From contig NZ_JAFMOY010000133.1 of the NCBI RefSeq assembly GCF_019049625.1, positions 186,001 to 250,000 of the forward strand: a DNA stretch of 64,000 bases, in the 5' to 3' direction. Numbering within the stretch: position 1 is the stretch's first letter; the number at the start of each line of letters is the position of its first letter. Below, piece by piece: positions 49,593 through 58,871 of this stretch. The notes beneath the pieces are model-generated. The model saw only the letters and a program-made list of their open reading frames with translations. It was not told where the DNA came from and did not search any database. The DNA is from Rahnella ecdela. Lineage in GTDB: Bacteria; Pseudomonadota; Gammaproteobacteria; Enterobacterales; Enterobacteriaceae. Both the position numbers and the translations under genes were made by a program.

Positions 49593-50480
49593 GTGATGAT
49601 TAAGCAATACCTGCAAGTAACGAAACCAGGAATTATTTTCGGCAACTTAATTTCTGTCATCGGGGGATTCCTCCTTGCTGCCAAAGGCAGCATCGACTTC
49701 CCACTCTTTCTCGCCACTTTGGTGGGTGTTTCGCTGGTTGTCGCATCGGGTTGTGTATTTAACAACTTTATCGACCGCGACATCGACCGGATCATGGAAA
49801 GAACGAAGAACCGGGTCCTGGTGAAAGGGCTTATTCCGCCGAAAACAAGCCTGGTTTACGCGACCATTCTGGGTATTGCGGGCTTTGCGTTGTTGTATAT
49901 CGGAGCAAATCCGCTGGCAATGTGGCTGGCAGTGATGGGCTTTGTGGTTTATGTCGGCGTTTACAGCCTGTACATGAAACGCAACTCGGTATACGGCACG
50001 TTGATCGGCAGCTTGTCTGGCGCAGCGCCACCGGTTATCGGTTACTGCGCCGTTTCAGGCCAGTTCGATACCGGTGCCCTGATCCTGCTTCTGATCTTCA
50101 GCCTGTGGCAGATGCCGCATTCGTACGCGATTGCCATCTTCCGCTTTAAAGATTATCAGGCAGCAGGCATCCCGGTTCTGCCAGTGGTGAAAGGCATCTC
50201 CGTCGCCAAGCATCATATTATCGTCTACATTCTGGCGTTTATGATTGCGACGCTGATGCTGACCCTGAGTGGTTACGCAGGTTATAAATACCTGGTTGTG
50301 GCCGCCGCTGTCAGTATCTGGTGGCTGGGCATGGCACTGAAAGGTTACAAAACGGAAAACGACGTGGTGTGGGCGAGAAAACTGTTTGGTTTCTCCATCA
50401 TCACTATCATGTCGCTGAGCTTCATGATGTCGGTGGATTTTAATTCTGCACCGACATCGTTGCTGACCTACGTTTGGTAA
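49593..50480 (+). CDS. cyoE: Protohaem IX farnesyltransferase (haem O synthase)
   Basis: 295 residues (E. coli 296), a UbiA-family polytopic prenyltransferase. The two Asp-rich motifs are [18 protein letters not shown] and the later [16 protein letters not shown] region. It farnesylates haem B to haem O, the cofactor of CyoB. Two adjacent ATGs are possible starts. It is the last gene of cyoABCDE and ends at a strong terminator. Confidence 0.97.
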   Translation: MMIKQYLQVTKPGIIFGNLISVIGGFLLAAKGSIDFPLFLATLVGVSLVVASGCVFNNFIDRDIDRIMERTKNRVLVKGLIPPKTSLVYATILGIAGFALLYIGANPLAMWLAVMGFVVYVGVYSLYMKRNSVYGTLIGSLSGAAPPVIGYCAVSGQFDTGALILLLIFSLWQMPHSYAIAIFRFKDYQAAGIPVLPVVKGISVAKHHIIVYILAFMIATLMLTLSGYAGYKYLVVAAAVSIWWLGMALKGYKTENDVVWARKLFGFSIITIMSLSFMMSVDFNSAPTSLLTYVW

Positions 50481-50516
50481 CATTCAATTTCAGTGTAACG
50501 CTCTGAAATCATAGCG

Positions 50517-50546
50517 AAAGGCCAGTAGCGATACTGGCCTTTTCTT
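50517..50546 (+). terminator. Terminator of cyoABCDE
   Basis: 11-bp stem AAAGGCCAGTA / TACTGGCCTTT with a GCGA loop, then TCTTTT. Confidence 0.9.
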
Positions 50547-50652
50547 TTGCTCTTTCAGTCAGGCGACTCCCGTAATATCTGTTAAAGATCCATCGTTTTA
50601 CCCAGACCGGCTTAATCATTAAAATGTCGGATTGTTATATTGAGGTAGTAAT

Positions 50653-52017
50653 GTGAACGATAACCAGATGACCCCGCAGGAAAGTCGGGCTACATGGGGA
50701 CTAGGGACAGTATTTTCTTTGCGCATGCTTGGCATGTTCATGGTTCTGCCGGTGCTGACCACCTATGGTATGAAACTCTCCGGCGCCAGTGAAACTCTGA
50801 TCGGCATCGCCATCGGTATTTACGGACTGGCACAGGCCGTTTTCCAGATCCCATTTGGACTGCTTTCTGACCGCGTTGGCCGCAAACCCCTGATCGTCTT
50901 TGGTCTGGTCATCTTCTGCATCGGCAGCATTGTGGCTGCTTCAACCGAATCTATCTGGGGCGTGATCATTGGTCGTGCCCTTCAAGGCTCAGGCGCGATT
51001 GCCGCTGCCGTCATGGCCCTGCTGTCTGACCTGACCCGGGAACAAAACCGTACCAAAGCGATGGCGTTTATCGGCATCAGCTTCGGCATTACCTTTGCGA
51101 TTGCAATGGTTCTCGGCCCGATTATCACCCACGCCTGGGGGTTACACGCCCTGTTCTGGGCCATTGCGGGACTGACCATTCTCGGCATCATCATCACCGT
51201 TGCCGTAGTGCCCTCCCCTGCCACGCACATTCTTAACCGTGAATCGAGCATGGTGAAAGGCAGTTTCGGTAAAGTGCTGAGCAACGCCAAACTGCTGAAA
51301 CTGAATTTCGGCATTATGTGCCTGCACGTTTTGCTGATGTCGAGCTTTGTGGTGTTACCGCAGGTCATGGAGCACGCAGGATTCCCGCCGAGTGAACACT
51401 GGCGCGTGTATCTGGTGACCATGCTGACCTCATTTGTTGCCGTCATTCCGGTGATTATCTATGCCGAGAAAAAGCGCCACATGAAACAAGTGTTCATGGG
51501 CTGCGTCGCGGTACTGCTGCTGGCGGAAATCGTGCTGTGGTCAGCCGGTCTGCATTTATGGGCGGTCATTGCAGGTATCCAGCTGTTCTTCCTCGCGTTC
51601 AACGTCATGGAAGCGATTCTGCCTTCGCTTATCAGCAAAGAATCACCGGCGGGCTATAAAGGCACCGCGATGGGACTTTACTCCACCAGCCAGTTCATCG
51701 GCGTGGCGATTGGCGGCAGCTTAGGCGGATATGTTTACGGACATGCCGGTGCCGGTGCGGTATTCCTGGTCTGTGCGGGTATTGCCGTTGTCTGGTTGCT
51801 GGTCAGTTCTACTATGACCGAACCGCCTTACGTCAGCAGCCTGCGCATTACGCTGTCGGAGCTGGCCGTAAAAGATTCCGCACTTCAGGCCCGCATCCTC
51901 GCGCAGCCTGGCGTGGCAGAAGCCGTGGTAGTACCGGAAGAATTCAGTGCCTACGTGAAAGTCGATACCAAACAAACCAACCGTAAAGCACTCGAACAAC
52001 TGGTCAGCGTCGCCTGA
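50653..52017 (+). CDS. yajR: MFS transporter YajR
   Basis: 454 residues as in E. coli. Twelve MFS spans, motif A GLLSDRVGRKPLIVFG in the loop after helix 2, and a C-terminal soluble YAM domain (about 388-454, PPYVSSLRITLSELAVKDSA to VKVDTKQTNRKALEQLV) with a ferredoxin-like fold. Substrate unknown; probably a proton-coupled drug or metabolite exporter. The start is GTG at 50653 with GAGGT upstream; an ATG two bases earlier is out of frame. Confidence 0.95.
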   Translation: MNDNQMTPQESRATWGLGTVFSLRMLGMFMVLPVLTTYGMKLSGASETLIGIAIGIYGLAQAVFQIPFGLLSDRVGRKPLIVFGLVIFCIGSIVAASTESIWGVIIGRALQGSGAIAAAVMALLSDLTREQNRTKAMAFIGISFGITFAIAMVLGPIITHAWGLHALFWAIAGLTILGIIITVAVVPSPATHILNRESSMVKGSFGKVLSNAKLLKLNFGIMCLHVLLMSSFVVLPQVMEHAGFPPSEHWRVYLVTMLTSFVAVIPVIIYAEKKRHMKQVFMGCVAVLLLAEIVLWSAGLHLWAVIAGIQLFFLAFNVMEAILPSLISKESPAGYKGTAMGLYSTSQFIGVAIGGSLGGYVYGHAGAGAVFLVCAGIAVVWLLVSSTMTEPPYVSSLRITLSELAVKDSALQARILAQPGVAEAVVVPEEFSAYVKVDTKQTNRKALEQLVSVA

Positions 52018-52034
52018 CGACCTGCAAATAAAAA

Positions 52035-52070
52035 ATGCTGTGCCTGAAAACTGGCACAGCGTTTCATTTT
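52035..52070 (+). terminator. Terminator of yajR
   Basis: Stem GCTGTGCC / GGCACAGC with an 8-base loop, followed by GTTTCATTTTT. Confidence 0.8.
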
Positions 52071-52185
52071 TATCCCTACCGCGTGACACCCCTCACTTAA
52101 AAAACCTCAGTAATCATTATCCTCAGGAATTCCTTAACAAAAATTTTTGTCAGTGATGACGGCTTTCGGGCCTTTTGAGGATCTC

Positions 52186-53523
52186 ATGAAAACATATGCT
52201 CTCGTTGGCACCGGCGGTCGCTCGGGTTTATACATTGAAGCGATCACCGGCAAATACCGCCACAACGCTAAATTTGTGGCCTTCTGTGATACAAACCAGA
52301 CGCGAATGGATTACGCAAACCGCCAGCTTGAGCAGAGCGGCATACACCGGGTTTCGACCTGGAAAGCTGATGATTTCAATGCGATGCTCGACGAAACTAA
52401 ACCAGACATCGTGATCGTCACCAGCATGGATCGCACGCATGACGATTACATCGTCCGCGCCCTGCACGCCGGTTGCGACGTCATCACTGAAAAGCCGATG
52501 ACCATTGATGAACAGCGTGCGCTGCGTATTCTGGATGCCGTAGATGCCACCGGTTATCAGGTACGCGTGGCCTTTAACTATCGCTACGCGCCGCATCACA
52601 GCAAAATGCGTGAGTTGCTGATGCAAGAGACCATTGGCGAAGTACTTTCGGTCCATTTTGAGTGGCTGCTCAACACCGAACATGGCGCAGATTATTTCCG
52701 TCGCTGGCATCGTGAAAAGCGCAATTCCGGCGGCCTGCTGGTACACAAATCCACCCATCATTTCGACCTGATGAACTTCTGGCTGAACAGCACACCGGAG
52801 AAAGTTTATGCTCAGGGCGATCTGCGTTTTTACGGTAAAGAGAATGCTGAGAAACGCGGCGTCACTCACTTTTATCCGCGCGCACATGGCTATCCACAGG
52901 CACAGAACGATCCTTTTGCGCTACACATGGAAGACAATGCCCAGCTCAAAGCGCTGTATCTGGATGCCGAGCATGAGGATAACTATTTCCGGGACCAGAG
53001 CGTATTCAGTGATGGCATCAACATTGAAGATACGTTATCGGTGCTGGTGAAATACCAGAACAAAGTGCAGCTGACTTATTCGCTGAATGCGTATCTGCCG
53101 TGGGAAGGGCTGAACGTGGTGTTCAATGGCACCAAAGGCCGCATTGAAATGAAAATCGTTGAGATGTCTTACGTGAATGCCGGTGGCAAACGTGAAAACG
53201 AAGGCAGTATTGAGAAAGCAGAAATCATGGTTTACCCGTTATTTGCAGAACCCTGGAAAGCAGAATTCCTGCTGGGAGAAGGCGGTCACGGCGGTGGCGA
53301 TAATGCCATGCTGGAAGACTTATTCGGCGAGCGTAAAGATGATCCGTTAAAACGTGCCGCCGATCACCGAGCAGGAGCGATGTCGATCCTCACCGGGATT
53401 GCCGGAAATCTCTCGATGCAGTACGACAAACCGGTTTACTTTAAAGACTTTGAACTGGTGAAAAGACTGCGCCAGCGCAAGTCACCGGTCATAAAAAAGG
53501 GACGCAATGCGTCCCAATCTTAA
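52186..53523 (+). CDS. Gfo/Idh/MocA-family NAD(P)-dependent oxidoreductase
   Basis: 445 residues from MKTYALVGTGGRSGLYIEAI; TGAGGATCTC precedes the ATG at 52186, and the longer frame at 52147 is rejected. The Rossmann domain has GTGGRSG (about 7-13), VIVTSMDRTHDDYIVRALHA, and the family motif TEKPMTIDEQRA. A large C-terminal domain includes a possible catalytic HKSTHHFDLMNFWL. The family acts on sugars, inositols and glycosidic linkages (GH109 uses the same fold); the substrate cannot be told. It is not present between yajR and yajQ in E. coli, has no partner transport or sugar genes here, and looks like a lone accessory gene. Its last codons form the yajQ terminator on the other strand. Confidence 0.85.
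   Translation: MKTYALVGTGGRSGLYIEAITGKYRHNAKFVAFCDTNQTRMDYANRQLEQSGIHRVSTWKADDFNAMLDETKPDIVIVTSMDRTHDDYIVRALHAGCDVITEKPMTIDEQRALRILDAVDATGYQVRVAFNYRYAPHHSKMRELLMQETIGEVLSVHFEWLLNTEHGADYFRRWHREKRNSGGLLVHKSTHHFDLMNFWLNSTPEKVYAQGDLRFYGKENAEKRGVTHFYPRAHGYPQAQNDPFALHMEDNAQLKALYLDAEHEDNYFRDQSVFSDGINIEDTLSVLVKYQNKVQLTYSLNAYLPWEGLNVVFNGTKGRIEMKIVEMSYVNAGGKRENEGSIEKAEIMVYPLFAEPWKAEFLLGEGGHGGGDNAMLEDLFGERKDDPLKRAADHRAGAMSILTGIAGNLSMQYDKPVYFKDFELVKRLRQRKSPVIKKGRNASQS
53493..53515 (-). terminator. Terminator of yajQ inside the 3' end of the oxidoreductase gene
   Basis: Minus-strand stem GGGACGC / GCGTCCC with an ATT loop followed by TTTTTTA. These bases are also the last codons (KKGRNAS) of the convergent oxidoreductase gene. 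The plus strand has no U run after the stem. Confidence 0.75.
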
Positions 53524-53540
53524 TGGCAAAGAGCCAAGTA

Positions 53541-53640
53541 ATATGAGCGGCAGGAAGGCGGCAAATGAAGGAACCCGATGAGCTTACTGGAGTATGTGAT
53601 TCGGGTTACTGAATGCAGCCAACGCATTTGCAGTTCAAAG
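53541..53640. repeat. Palindromic intergenic element, possible interspersed repeat
   Basis: Nested inverted repeats: GCAAATG (53561) with CATTTGC (53625), AACCCGAT (53572) with ATTCGGGTT (53599), and TACT with AGTA at the tip. The wording resembles short repeats I recall between genes of Serratia and relatives. Only one copy is in this window, so repeat status is inferred. It lies in the yajQ 3' region. Confidence 0.45.
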
Positions 53641-53651
53641 AACGACGGCTA

Positions 53652-54143
53652 TTAATCTCTGAAGTTTTTGAACTGGAAGGGCTGTCCCAGATCACCTTTC
53701 TTAACCAGTGCCATAACGGCCTGCAAATCATCACGCGCTTTGCCGGTGACGCGCACTTCGTCGCCCTGCACCTGCGCCTGCACTTTGATTTTACTGTCTT
53801 TGATCAGTTTGACGATTTTCTTCGCCAGAGCGGATTCAATGCCAGAATGCAGTTTGGCGTCCACGCTGTAGGTTTTGCCGCTGTGCTCCATCTGCTCAGG
53901 AATTTCCAGCGCTCCGCCTTCAATGCCACGTTTGGCTAACTTCTCACGCAGAATATCGACCAGCTGATTGACCTGAAAATCAGATTCGCTGGCCACTTTG
54001 ATACTCTCGTTTTTCTCGTTGAGATCGAAGCTGGCCGGAATGTTGCGGAAATCCCAGCGGGTTTGCAGTTCACGGCTGGCATTTTCCACGGCATTGCGCA
54101 CTTCCTGCATGTCGATTTCGGAAACAATGTCAAAAGACGGCAT
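53652..54143 (-). CDS. yajQ: Nucleotide-binding protein YajQ
   Basis: 163 residues, as in E. coli, starting [34 protein letters not shown] precedes the ATG. The protein has two ferredoxin/KH-like domains (conserved [20 protein letters not shown] and [19 protein letters not shown]). YajQ binds nucleotides, tRNA and, in Xanthomonas and Pseudomonas, cyclic di-GMP. The long in-frame extension to 54290 is not conserved. It is divergent from panE. Confidence 0.94.
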   Translation of the reverse strand: MPSFDIVSEIDMQEVRNAVENASRELQTRWDFRNIPASFDLNEKNESIKVASESDFQVNQLVDILREKLAKRGIEGGALEIPEQMEHSGKTYSVDAKLHSGIESALAKKIVKLIKDSKIKVQAQVQGDEVRVTGKARDDLQAVMALVKKGDLGQPFQFKNFRD

Positions 54144-54383
54144 AATCGCTTCTCCCTGTAGTTTTTGTATTGCACGTAATATGGCGTGCATAATACCGCC
54201 TTCAACCGTCGATGCCAAACAGCAGCAAAGCACTGAACATAAAATGGTCCGATGGTCAAAAAGTGCAGGTCGAAATGTGATGTACAGCACAAATGTCTAT
54301 ACTAATAAGATAACCGGACAGCAGAATATTCTTTCTACAGCTGGTTTAGCGGGCGTAATTCGCCCCACATCCCGGGAGGCACA

Positions 54384-55295
54384 ATGAAAATAACAGTATT
54401 GGGTTGCGGTGCGCTGGGACAACTTTGGCTTTCAACCCTTTATCAGCAAGGCCATGACGTTCAGGGATGGATCCGTATTCCCCAGCCTTTCTGCGCCGTC
54501 AACGTCATCTCGCCGGAAGGCATCGCTTTTAACCGCAACATGCCGACCAACGATCCACAACATCTGGCGCAGAGCGAATTACTGCTGGTCACCCTGAAAG
54601 CATGGCAGGTTTCCGGCGCAGTGAGCACACTGATGCCGATGCTTAATGATAATTGCGCGATTTTGCTGCTGCATAACGGCATGGGCACGGTCGATGAATT
54701 ACCGGCTAACCGGCTGGCGATTTTGCAGGGCGCGACGACCCATGCGGCACGCCATGAAGGCAATTCGATTGTCCATGTGGCGACGGGAGCGACACACATC
54801 GGGCCGGTGACGCCACGCGGAGCGGCGCTGAGCTCGCTGGCGGATACCCTGCATAATGCCTTACCGGATGTCGCCTGGCATGACAACATCAAGCCTTCGC
54901 TGTGGAATAAACTGGCGGTGAACTGCGTGATTAATCCGCTGACGGCGCTATATGATTGTACCAATGGCGATCTACTGGCGTATGCCGATCAGATTGAGCA
55001 AATCAGTCAGGAAGTCGCGCAGGTGATGGCGATTGAAGGCGTCGAAATTCACAGAGAATCGTTGCTCAGCTTCATCTATCAGGTGATTGAATCTACCTCA
55101 GCCAACCATTCGTCGATGTTGCAGGATATCCGCAACCAGCGTCATACCGAAATTGATTACATTACCGGCTATCTGCTGCGCCGCGGGCGTAAATTTGGTC
55201 TGACCCTGCCGGTTAACACCCGCTTATTTGAACAGATTAAGAGAAAGGAAAACGATTATGAGCGCGTCAGTTCTGGTCTGCCTGGCACCTGGTAG
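54384..55295 (+). CDS. panE: 2-Dehydropantoate 2-reductase
   Basis: 303 residues as in E. coli. NADPH-binding GCGALGQLW at residues 7-15; catalytic Lys in [20 protein letters not shown] and the C-terminal [20 protein letters not shown]. It reduces ketopantoate to pantoate in the vitamin B5/CoA pathway. The yajL gene starts 38 bases before its stop in another frame, an overlap conserved in enterobacteria. Confidence 0.97.
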   Translation: MKITVLGCGALGQLWLSTLYQQGHDVQGWIRIPQPFCAVNVISPEGIAFNRNMPTNDPQHLAQSELLLVTLKAWQVSGAVSTLMPMLNDNCAILLLHNGMGTVDELPANRLAILQGATTHAARHEGNSIVHVATGATHIGPVTPRGAALSSLADTLHNALPDVAWHDNIKPSLWNKLAVNCVINPLTALYDCTNGDLLAYADQIEQISQEVAQVMAIEGVEIHRESLLSFIYQVIESTSANHSSMLQDIRNQRHTEIDYITGYLLRRGRKFGLTLPVNTRLFEQIKRKENDYERVSSGLPGTW

Positions 55296-55866
55296 CGAAG
55301 AAATAGAAGCCGTCACCGCGATTGATTTGCTGGTGCGGGCGGGCATTAAGGTCACCACCGCCAGCGTGGCGGGCGACGGAAACCTGGAAATTCGCTGCTC
55401 GCGCGGCGTGCGCATTCTGGCAGACGTTGCGCTGGTAGATGTGGCAGATGATGATCATGACGTGATCGTGTTGCCTGGTGGTCTGGGTGGTGCAACCTGC
55501 TTTAGCGAAAGCCCGCTGCTGGTAGAAAAAGTCCGTCAGATGCACGTCAGTGGCAAAATTGTTGCTGCCATCTGCGCCGCACCCGCGCTGGTGCTGGAAT
55601 ACCACGATTTATTCCCGATCGGCAATATGACCGGTTTCCCGGGCTTAAAAGATAAAATCGATCCGAACAAATGGTCCGATCGTCGGGTGATTTTCGATCC
55701 ACGCGTGAATCTGCTCACAAGCCAGGGGCCGGGTACGTCAATGGAATTCGCCCTGAAGATTATCGATCTGTTGCTGGGAAAAACCAAAGCCGCAGAGATT
55801 GCCGCGCAGCTGGTACTCGCACCGGGAATTTATAACTACACCGATGAAGGCGCACGCGAATCCTGA
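55258..55866 (+). CDS. yajL: DJ-1 family protein deglycase YajL
   Basis: 202 residues (E. coli 196) starting [22 protein letters not shown]-1/PfpI fold with the reactive cysteine in [15 protein letters not shown] and the conserved Glu in the first motif. YajL acts as a chaperone against oxidative stress and is reported as a glyoxalase/deglycase, though the deglycase claim is debated. It overlaps panE, with AAAGGA upstream of the ATG at 55258. It is not the thiamine kinase it was once named for (thiJ). Confidence 0.95.
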   Translation: MSASVLVCLAPGSEEIEAVTAIDLLVRAGIKVTTASVAGDGNLEIRCSRGVRILADVALVDVADDDHDVIVLPGGLGGATCFSESPLLVEKVRQMHVSGKIVAAICAAPALVLEYHDLFPIGNMTGFPGLKDKIDPNKWSDRRVIFDPRVNLLTSQGPGTSMEFALKIIDLLLGKTKAAEIAAQLVLAPGIYNYTDEGARES

Positions 55867-55898
55867 GCCATAAGATACTCAAAATAATTCGAGTAAAT

Positions 55899-55933
55899 AA
55901 AAAGGGGCTCAGCATTGCTGAACCCCTTTATTT
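55899..55933. terminator. Bidirectional terminator between yajL and thiI
   Basis: Stem AAAGGGG(C)TCAGC / GCTGA(A)CCCCTTT with an ATT loop and A/T runs at both ends. Confidence 0.88.
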
Positions 55934-55949
55934 TGGTTAACGCTAAAAA

Positions 55950-57398
55950 CTATGGGCGATAAACCTTGACGTTATCAAAGCCCTGTTCTTTCAGATACAG
56001 AGCCTGCAAGCGGCTCATTACGCCACGGTCGCAATACAGCAGATAGGTTTTGCTCTGGTCCAGTGAGCTGAACTGAGTCGCCAGCTTATAGAAAGCTAAC
56101 GGCTTCACTTCAACGTTTTCCAATGCCAGCGGCTGCGCTTCGACTTCATCCGGCGCACGCACATCCAGCACGATATCTGTTGAAGTAAACTCAGCCACGG
56201 TTTCTACTTCCGGCACCACTTCTGCGGCCTGCGTGGCGATTTCGCGAATATCGACGTTACGCGCTTCGCTGACCACTTTGTCCAGAATGTCGAAATCGAA
56301 CATCGCTTCTTCGGCTTCGATTTTAGCTTTCACTGCTTTCACGGTCGGGCTTTTCGAAATCACACCGCAATATTCCGGCATGGTTTTCGCAAAATCTTCG
56401 GTACCGATTTCACGGGCAATCTTGATGATGTGCTCTTTATCGTGAGAAATCAGCGGACGCAGGATCAGCGTGTCGGAAACATTGTCGATCAGACGCAGGT
56501 TGGTCAGCGTCTGGCTGGAAACCTGCCCCAGCGCTTCACCGGTGACCAGTGCCTGCACGCCGTAGCGCTCAGCAATGGAAGAAGCCGCACGTACCATCAT
56601 GCGTTTCAGTACCACGCCCATCTGACCGTCTTCGATTTTTTCGAGTATTTCACCGACAACTGGCTCGAAATCTACCGCGATGAAACGCACACGGTGAGAG
56701 CTGCCAAAACGGTTCCACAGATAATGCGCCACCTGTTTCACGCCAATTTCATGCGCTGCACCACCAAGATTAAAGAAGCAGTAATGCACACGACAACCGC
56801 GACGCATCAGCATATAACTGGATACGCCGGAATCGAAACCGCCGGAAATCAGCGACAGCACATCTTCCTGCGTGCCAATCGGATAACCGCCCTGACCTTC
56901 GAGACGGCTTTTCACCAGCACCAGCTTATCTTCGTTGATTTCCAGTTTCACCGTAACCTGTGGATCCTTCAGGCTGACCTTCGCTGAGTCGATGTGCTGG
57001 TTCAGACCGCCGCCGACGTAACGTTCTACTTCAGTAGACGTGAAGTCATGTGTGCCACGACGTTTAACACGCACGCAGAAGGTTTTCCCTTCCACTTCAG
57101 AACGATAAGCTTCAAGCGTTTGCTCGAAAATGCTGTGAATGTCGGTGTAAGGACGGTCTTCGACTTCTTCAACATAACGGATACCCGGAATGCGGCAGAG
57201 CAATTCCTGGATCAGGTCGTGTTTGCTTTCGTCTTTGCTGCGAACTTCGATATGATCCCAGTGACGGACTACCGCCAGCGTCTCATCATGCGGCCGCACA
57301 ACGTTGCGGATACTGCTTGAGAGGATCTTAATGAAGCGCAAACGCACAGATTGGCTCTTGATGGTGATTTCAGGGAACAATTTAATGATAAACTTCAT
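55950..57398 (-). CDS. thiI: tRNA 4-thiouridine synthase / thiamine thiazole sulfur carrier ThiI
   Basis: 482 residues, same as E. coli. N-terminal ferredoxin-like and THUMP domains (1-165), PP-loop [13 protein letters not shown] (about 180-192), the disulfide-partner cysteine in [12 protein letters not shown], and a C-terminal rhodanese domain with the persulfide Cys in [13 protein letters not shown]. It thiolates U8 of tRNA and passes sulfur to ThiS. It is divergent from xseB-ispA-dxs across 276 bases that contain a large inverted repeat. With dxs and thiL in the same window, three thiamine-related steps are close together. Confidence 0.97.
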   Translation of the reverse strand: MKFIIKLFPEITIKSQSVRLRFIKILSSSIRNVVRPHDETLAVVRHWDHIEVRSKDESKHDLIQELLCRIPGIRYVEEVEDRPYTDIHSIFEQTLEAYRSEVEGKTFCVRVKRRGTHDFTSTEVERYVGGGLNQHIDSAKVSLKDPQVTVKLEINEDKLVLVKSRLEGQGGYPIGTQEDVLSLISGGFDSGVSSYMLMRRGCRVHYCFFNLGGAAHEIGVKQVAHYLWNRFGSSHRVRFIAVDFEPVVGEILEKIEDGQMGVVLKRMMVRAASSIAERYGVQALVTGEALGQVSSQTLTNLRLIDNVSDTLILRPLISHDKEHIIKIAREIGTEDFAKTMPEYCGVISKSPTVKAVKAKIEAEEAMFDFDILDKVVSEARNVDIREIATQAAEVVPEVETVAEFTSTDIVLDVRAPDEVEAQPLALENVEVKPLAFYKLATQFSSLDQSKTYLLYCDRGVMSRLQALYLKEQGFDNVKVYRP

Positions 57399-57462
57399 GG
57401 CAGTCTTTTGTTAGCGGGTGAAAAATCGGGGTAGTAAGTCGCTGAATAAGGATCTAGGATCC

Positions 57463-57516
57463 TATTATTGCTAAGCCAGATGTTCGATATGTGTCACATT
57501 GGGCTTAGCAATAATA
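57463..57516. repeat. Large inverted repeat between thiI and xseB
   Basis: Perfect 15-base arms TATTATTGCTAAGCC (57463-57477) and GGCTTAGCAATAATA (57502-57516). The 24-base centre itself carries ATGT...ACAT in register, giving a 54-base dyad. No U run follows on either strand, so it does not look like a terminator. Confidence 0.8.
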
Positions 57517-57674
57517 TCTGCGGCGCAGAGTATATCACTTAAAATGGGTACTCTGTGCACAAAACCCTGCAGCTGATGTCATGCTGAACAGGAATGTCTC
57601 TTGAGGCCGAGCGCTGACTCTGCCGCCTCAGTACTTCGATCATCCATTCTGATCAACGATATTAAAAGAGAATT

Positions 57675-57917
57675 ATGCCAAAAAAATCTGCACCACCTGC
57701 CAATTTTGAAACGGCTCTGGCCGAACTGGAACAGATCGTTTCCCGCCTCGAATCAGGCGAGTTGCCTCTGGAAGATGCACTCAACGAATTTGAGCAAGGC
57801 GTCCAGCTGGCGCGTCAGGGGCAGCAAAAGCTGCAACAGGCAGAACAACGTGTTCAGATCCTGCTCGACAGCGATAATGATGCTCCGCTGACCCCGTTCA
57901 CCCCAGAAGCCGAGTAA
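57675..57917 (+). CDS. xseB: Exodeoxyribonuclease VII small subunit
   Basis: 80 residues as in E. coli, a coiled-coil hairpin ([20 protein letters not shown], then [20 protein letters not shown]). It binds XseA to degrade single-stranded DNA. First gene of xseB-ispA-dxs; ispA follows after six bases. A frame starting at 57601 overlaps it and is a shadow. Confidence 0.97.
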   Translation: MPKKSAPPANFETALAELEQIVSRLESGELPLEDALNEFEQGVQLARQGQQKLQQAEQRVQILLDSDNDAPLTPFTPEAE

Positions 57918-57923
57918 CAGGTC

Positions 57924-58853
57924 ATGTCTGAAGCGATTTCCCTTTCCAGTGCTGACGGATTTACGCATGAGCTGCGCGCGAAGCAAAAGCGCGTCGATGA
58001 AGTCTTAACGGCGTATGTCAGCGCACAGCCGCTGGCTGATTTACCGCTGGTTGAAGCGATGCGCTACGGGACGTTGCTCGGCGGTAAACGCCTGCGTCCG
58101 TATCTGGTTTACGCCAGCGGTCAGCTGTTCAGCCTGGACTTGAAGAATCTTGATGCCCCTGCGGCGGCAGTGGAATGTATTCACGCGTATTCTCTGATCC
58201 ACGATGATTTACCGGCGATGGACGACGACGATTTACGCCGTGGTCAGCCGACCTGCCACATTAAATTTGGCGAAGCCAATGCGATTCTGGCGGGTGATGC
58301 GCTGCAGACGCTGGCGTTCTCGATTCTGGCTGACGGTGAAATGCCGGACGTTGCGGTAAAAGATCGTCTGGCGATGATTTGTGAACTGGCCACCGCCAGC
58401 GGTGCCAGTGGTATGTGTGGCGGCCAGGCTCTGGATCTCGCGGCGGAAGGTCAGCAGGTCGGCCTTGAAGCACTGGAAAAAATTCACCGCCATAAAACCG
58501 GTGCGCTAATCCGCGCCGCCGTGCGCATGGGCGCGCTGGCTGCCGGTGAAACCGGTCGCGCCGTTTTGCCTATACTGGATAACTACGCGCAGGCCATTGG
58601 CTTAGCGTTTCAGGTCCAGGACGATATTCTGGATGTGATTGGCGACACCGCCACGCTCGGCAAACGCCAGGGCGCTGACCAGCAGCTCGGAAAAAGTACC
58701 TATCCTGCCCTTCTGGGGCTGGACGGCGCAAGGGCCAAGGCCTTGGACCTGTATCAGGAAGCCGTTTGTGCATTAGATCAGCTGGCTGCACTTTCTTACA
58801 ACACAGCGCCACTTCTCGCGTTAGCCAGCTTTATCATTGAACGCGATAATTAA
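57924..58853 (+). CDS. ispA: Farnesyl diphosphate synthase
   Basis: 309 residues (E. coli 299). The first Asp-rich motif is DDLPAMDDDDLRRG (about 94-107) and the second QDDILDVIGD (about 231-240); GGKRLRPYL binds isopentenyl diphosphate. It makes C15 farnesyl diphosphate for quinones, undecaprenyl carriers and haem O (see cyoE). Downstream dxs follows after 18 bases, grouping an early and a late step of isoprenoid synthesis. Confidence 0.97.
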   Translation: MSEAISLSSADGFTHELRAKQKRVDEVLTAYVSAQPLADLPLVEAMRYGTLLGGKRLRPYLVYASGQLFSLDLKNLDAPAAAVECIHAYSLIHDDLPAMDDDDLRRGQPTCHIKFGEANAILAGDALQTLAFSILADGEMPDVAVKDRLAMICELATASGASGMCGGQALDLAAEGQQVGLEALEKIHRHKTGALIRAAVRMGALAAGETGRAVLPILDNYAQAIGLAFQVQDDILDVIGDTATLGKRQGADQQLGKSTYPALLGLDGARAKALDLYQEAVCALDQLAALSYNTAPLLALASFIIERDN

Positions 58854-58871
58854 ACTTACTATGAGCAACTG

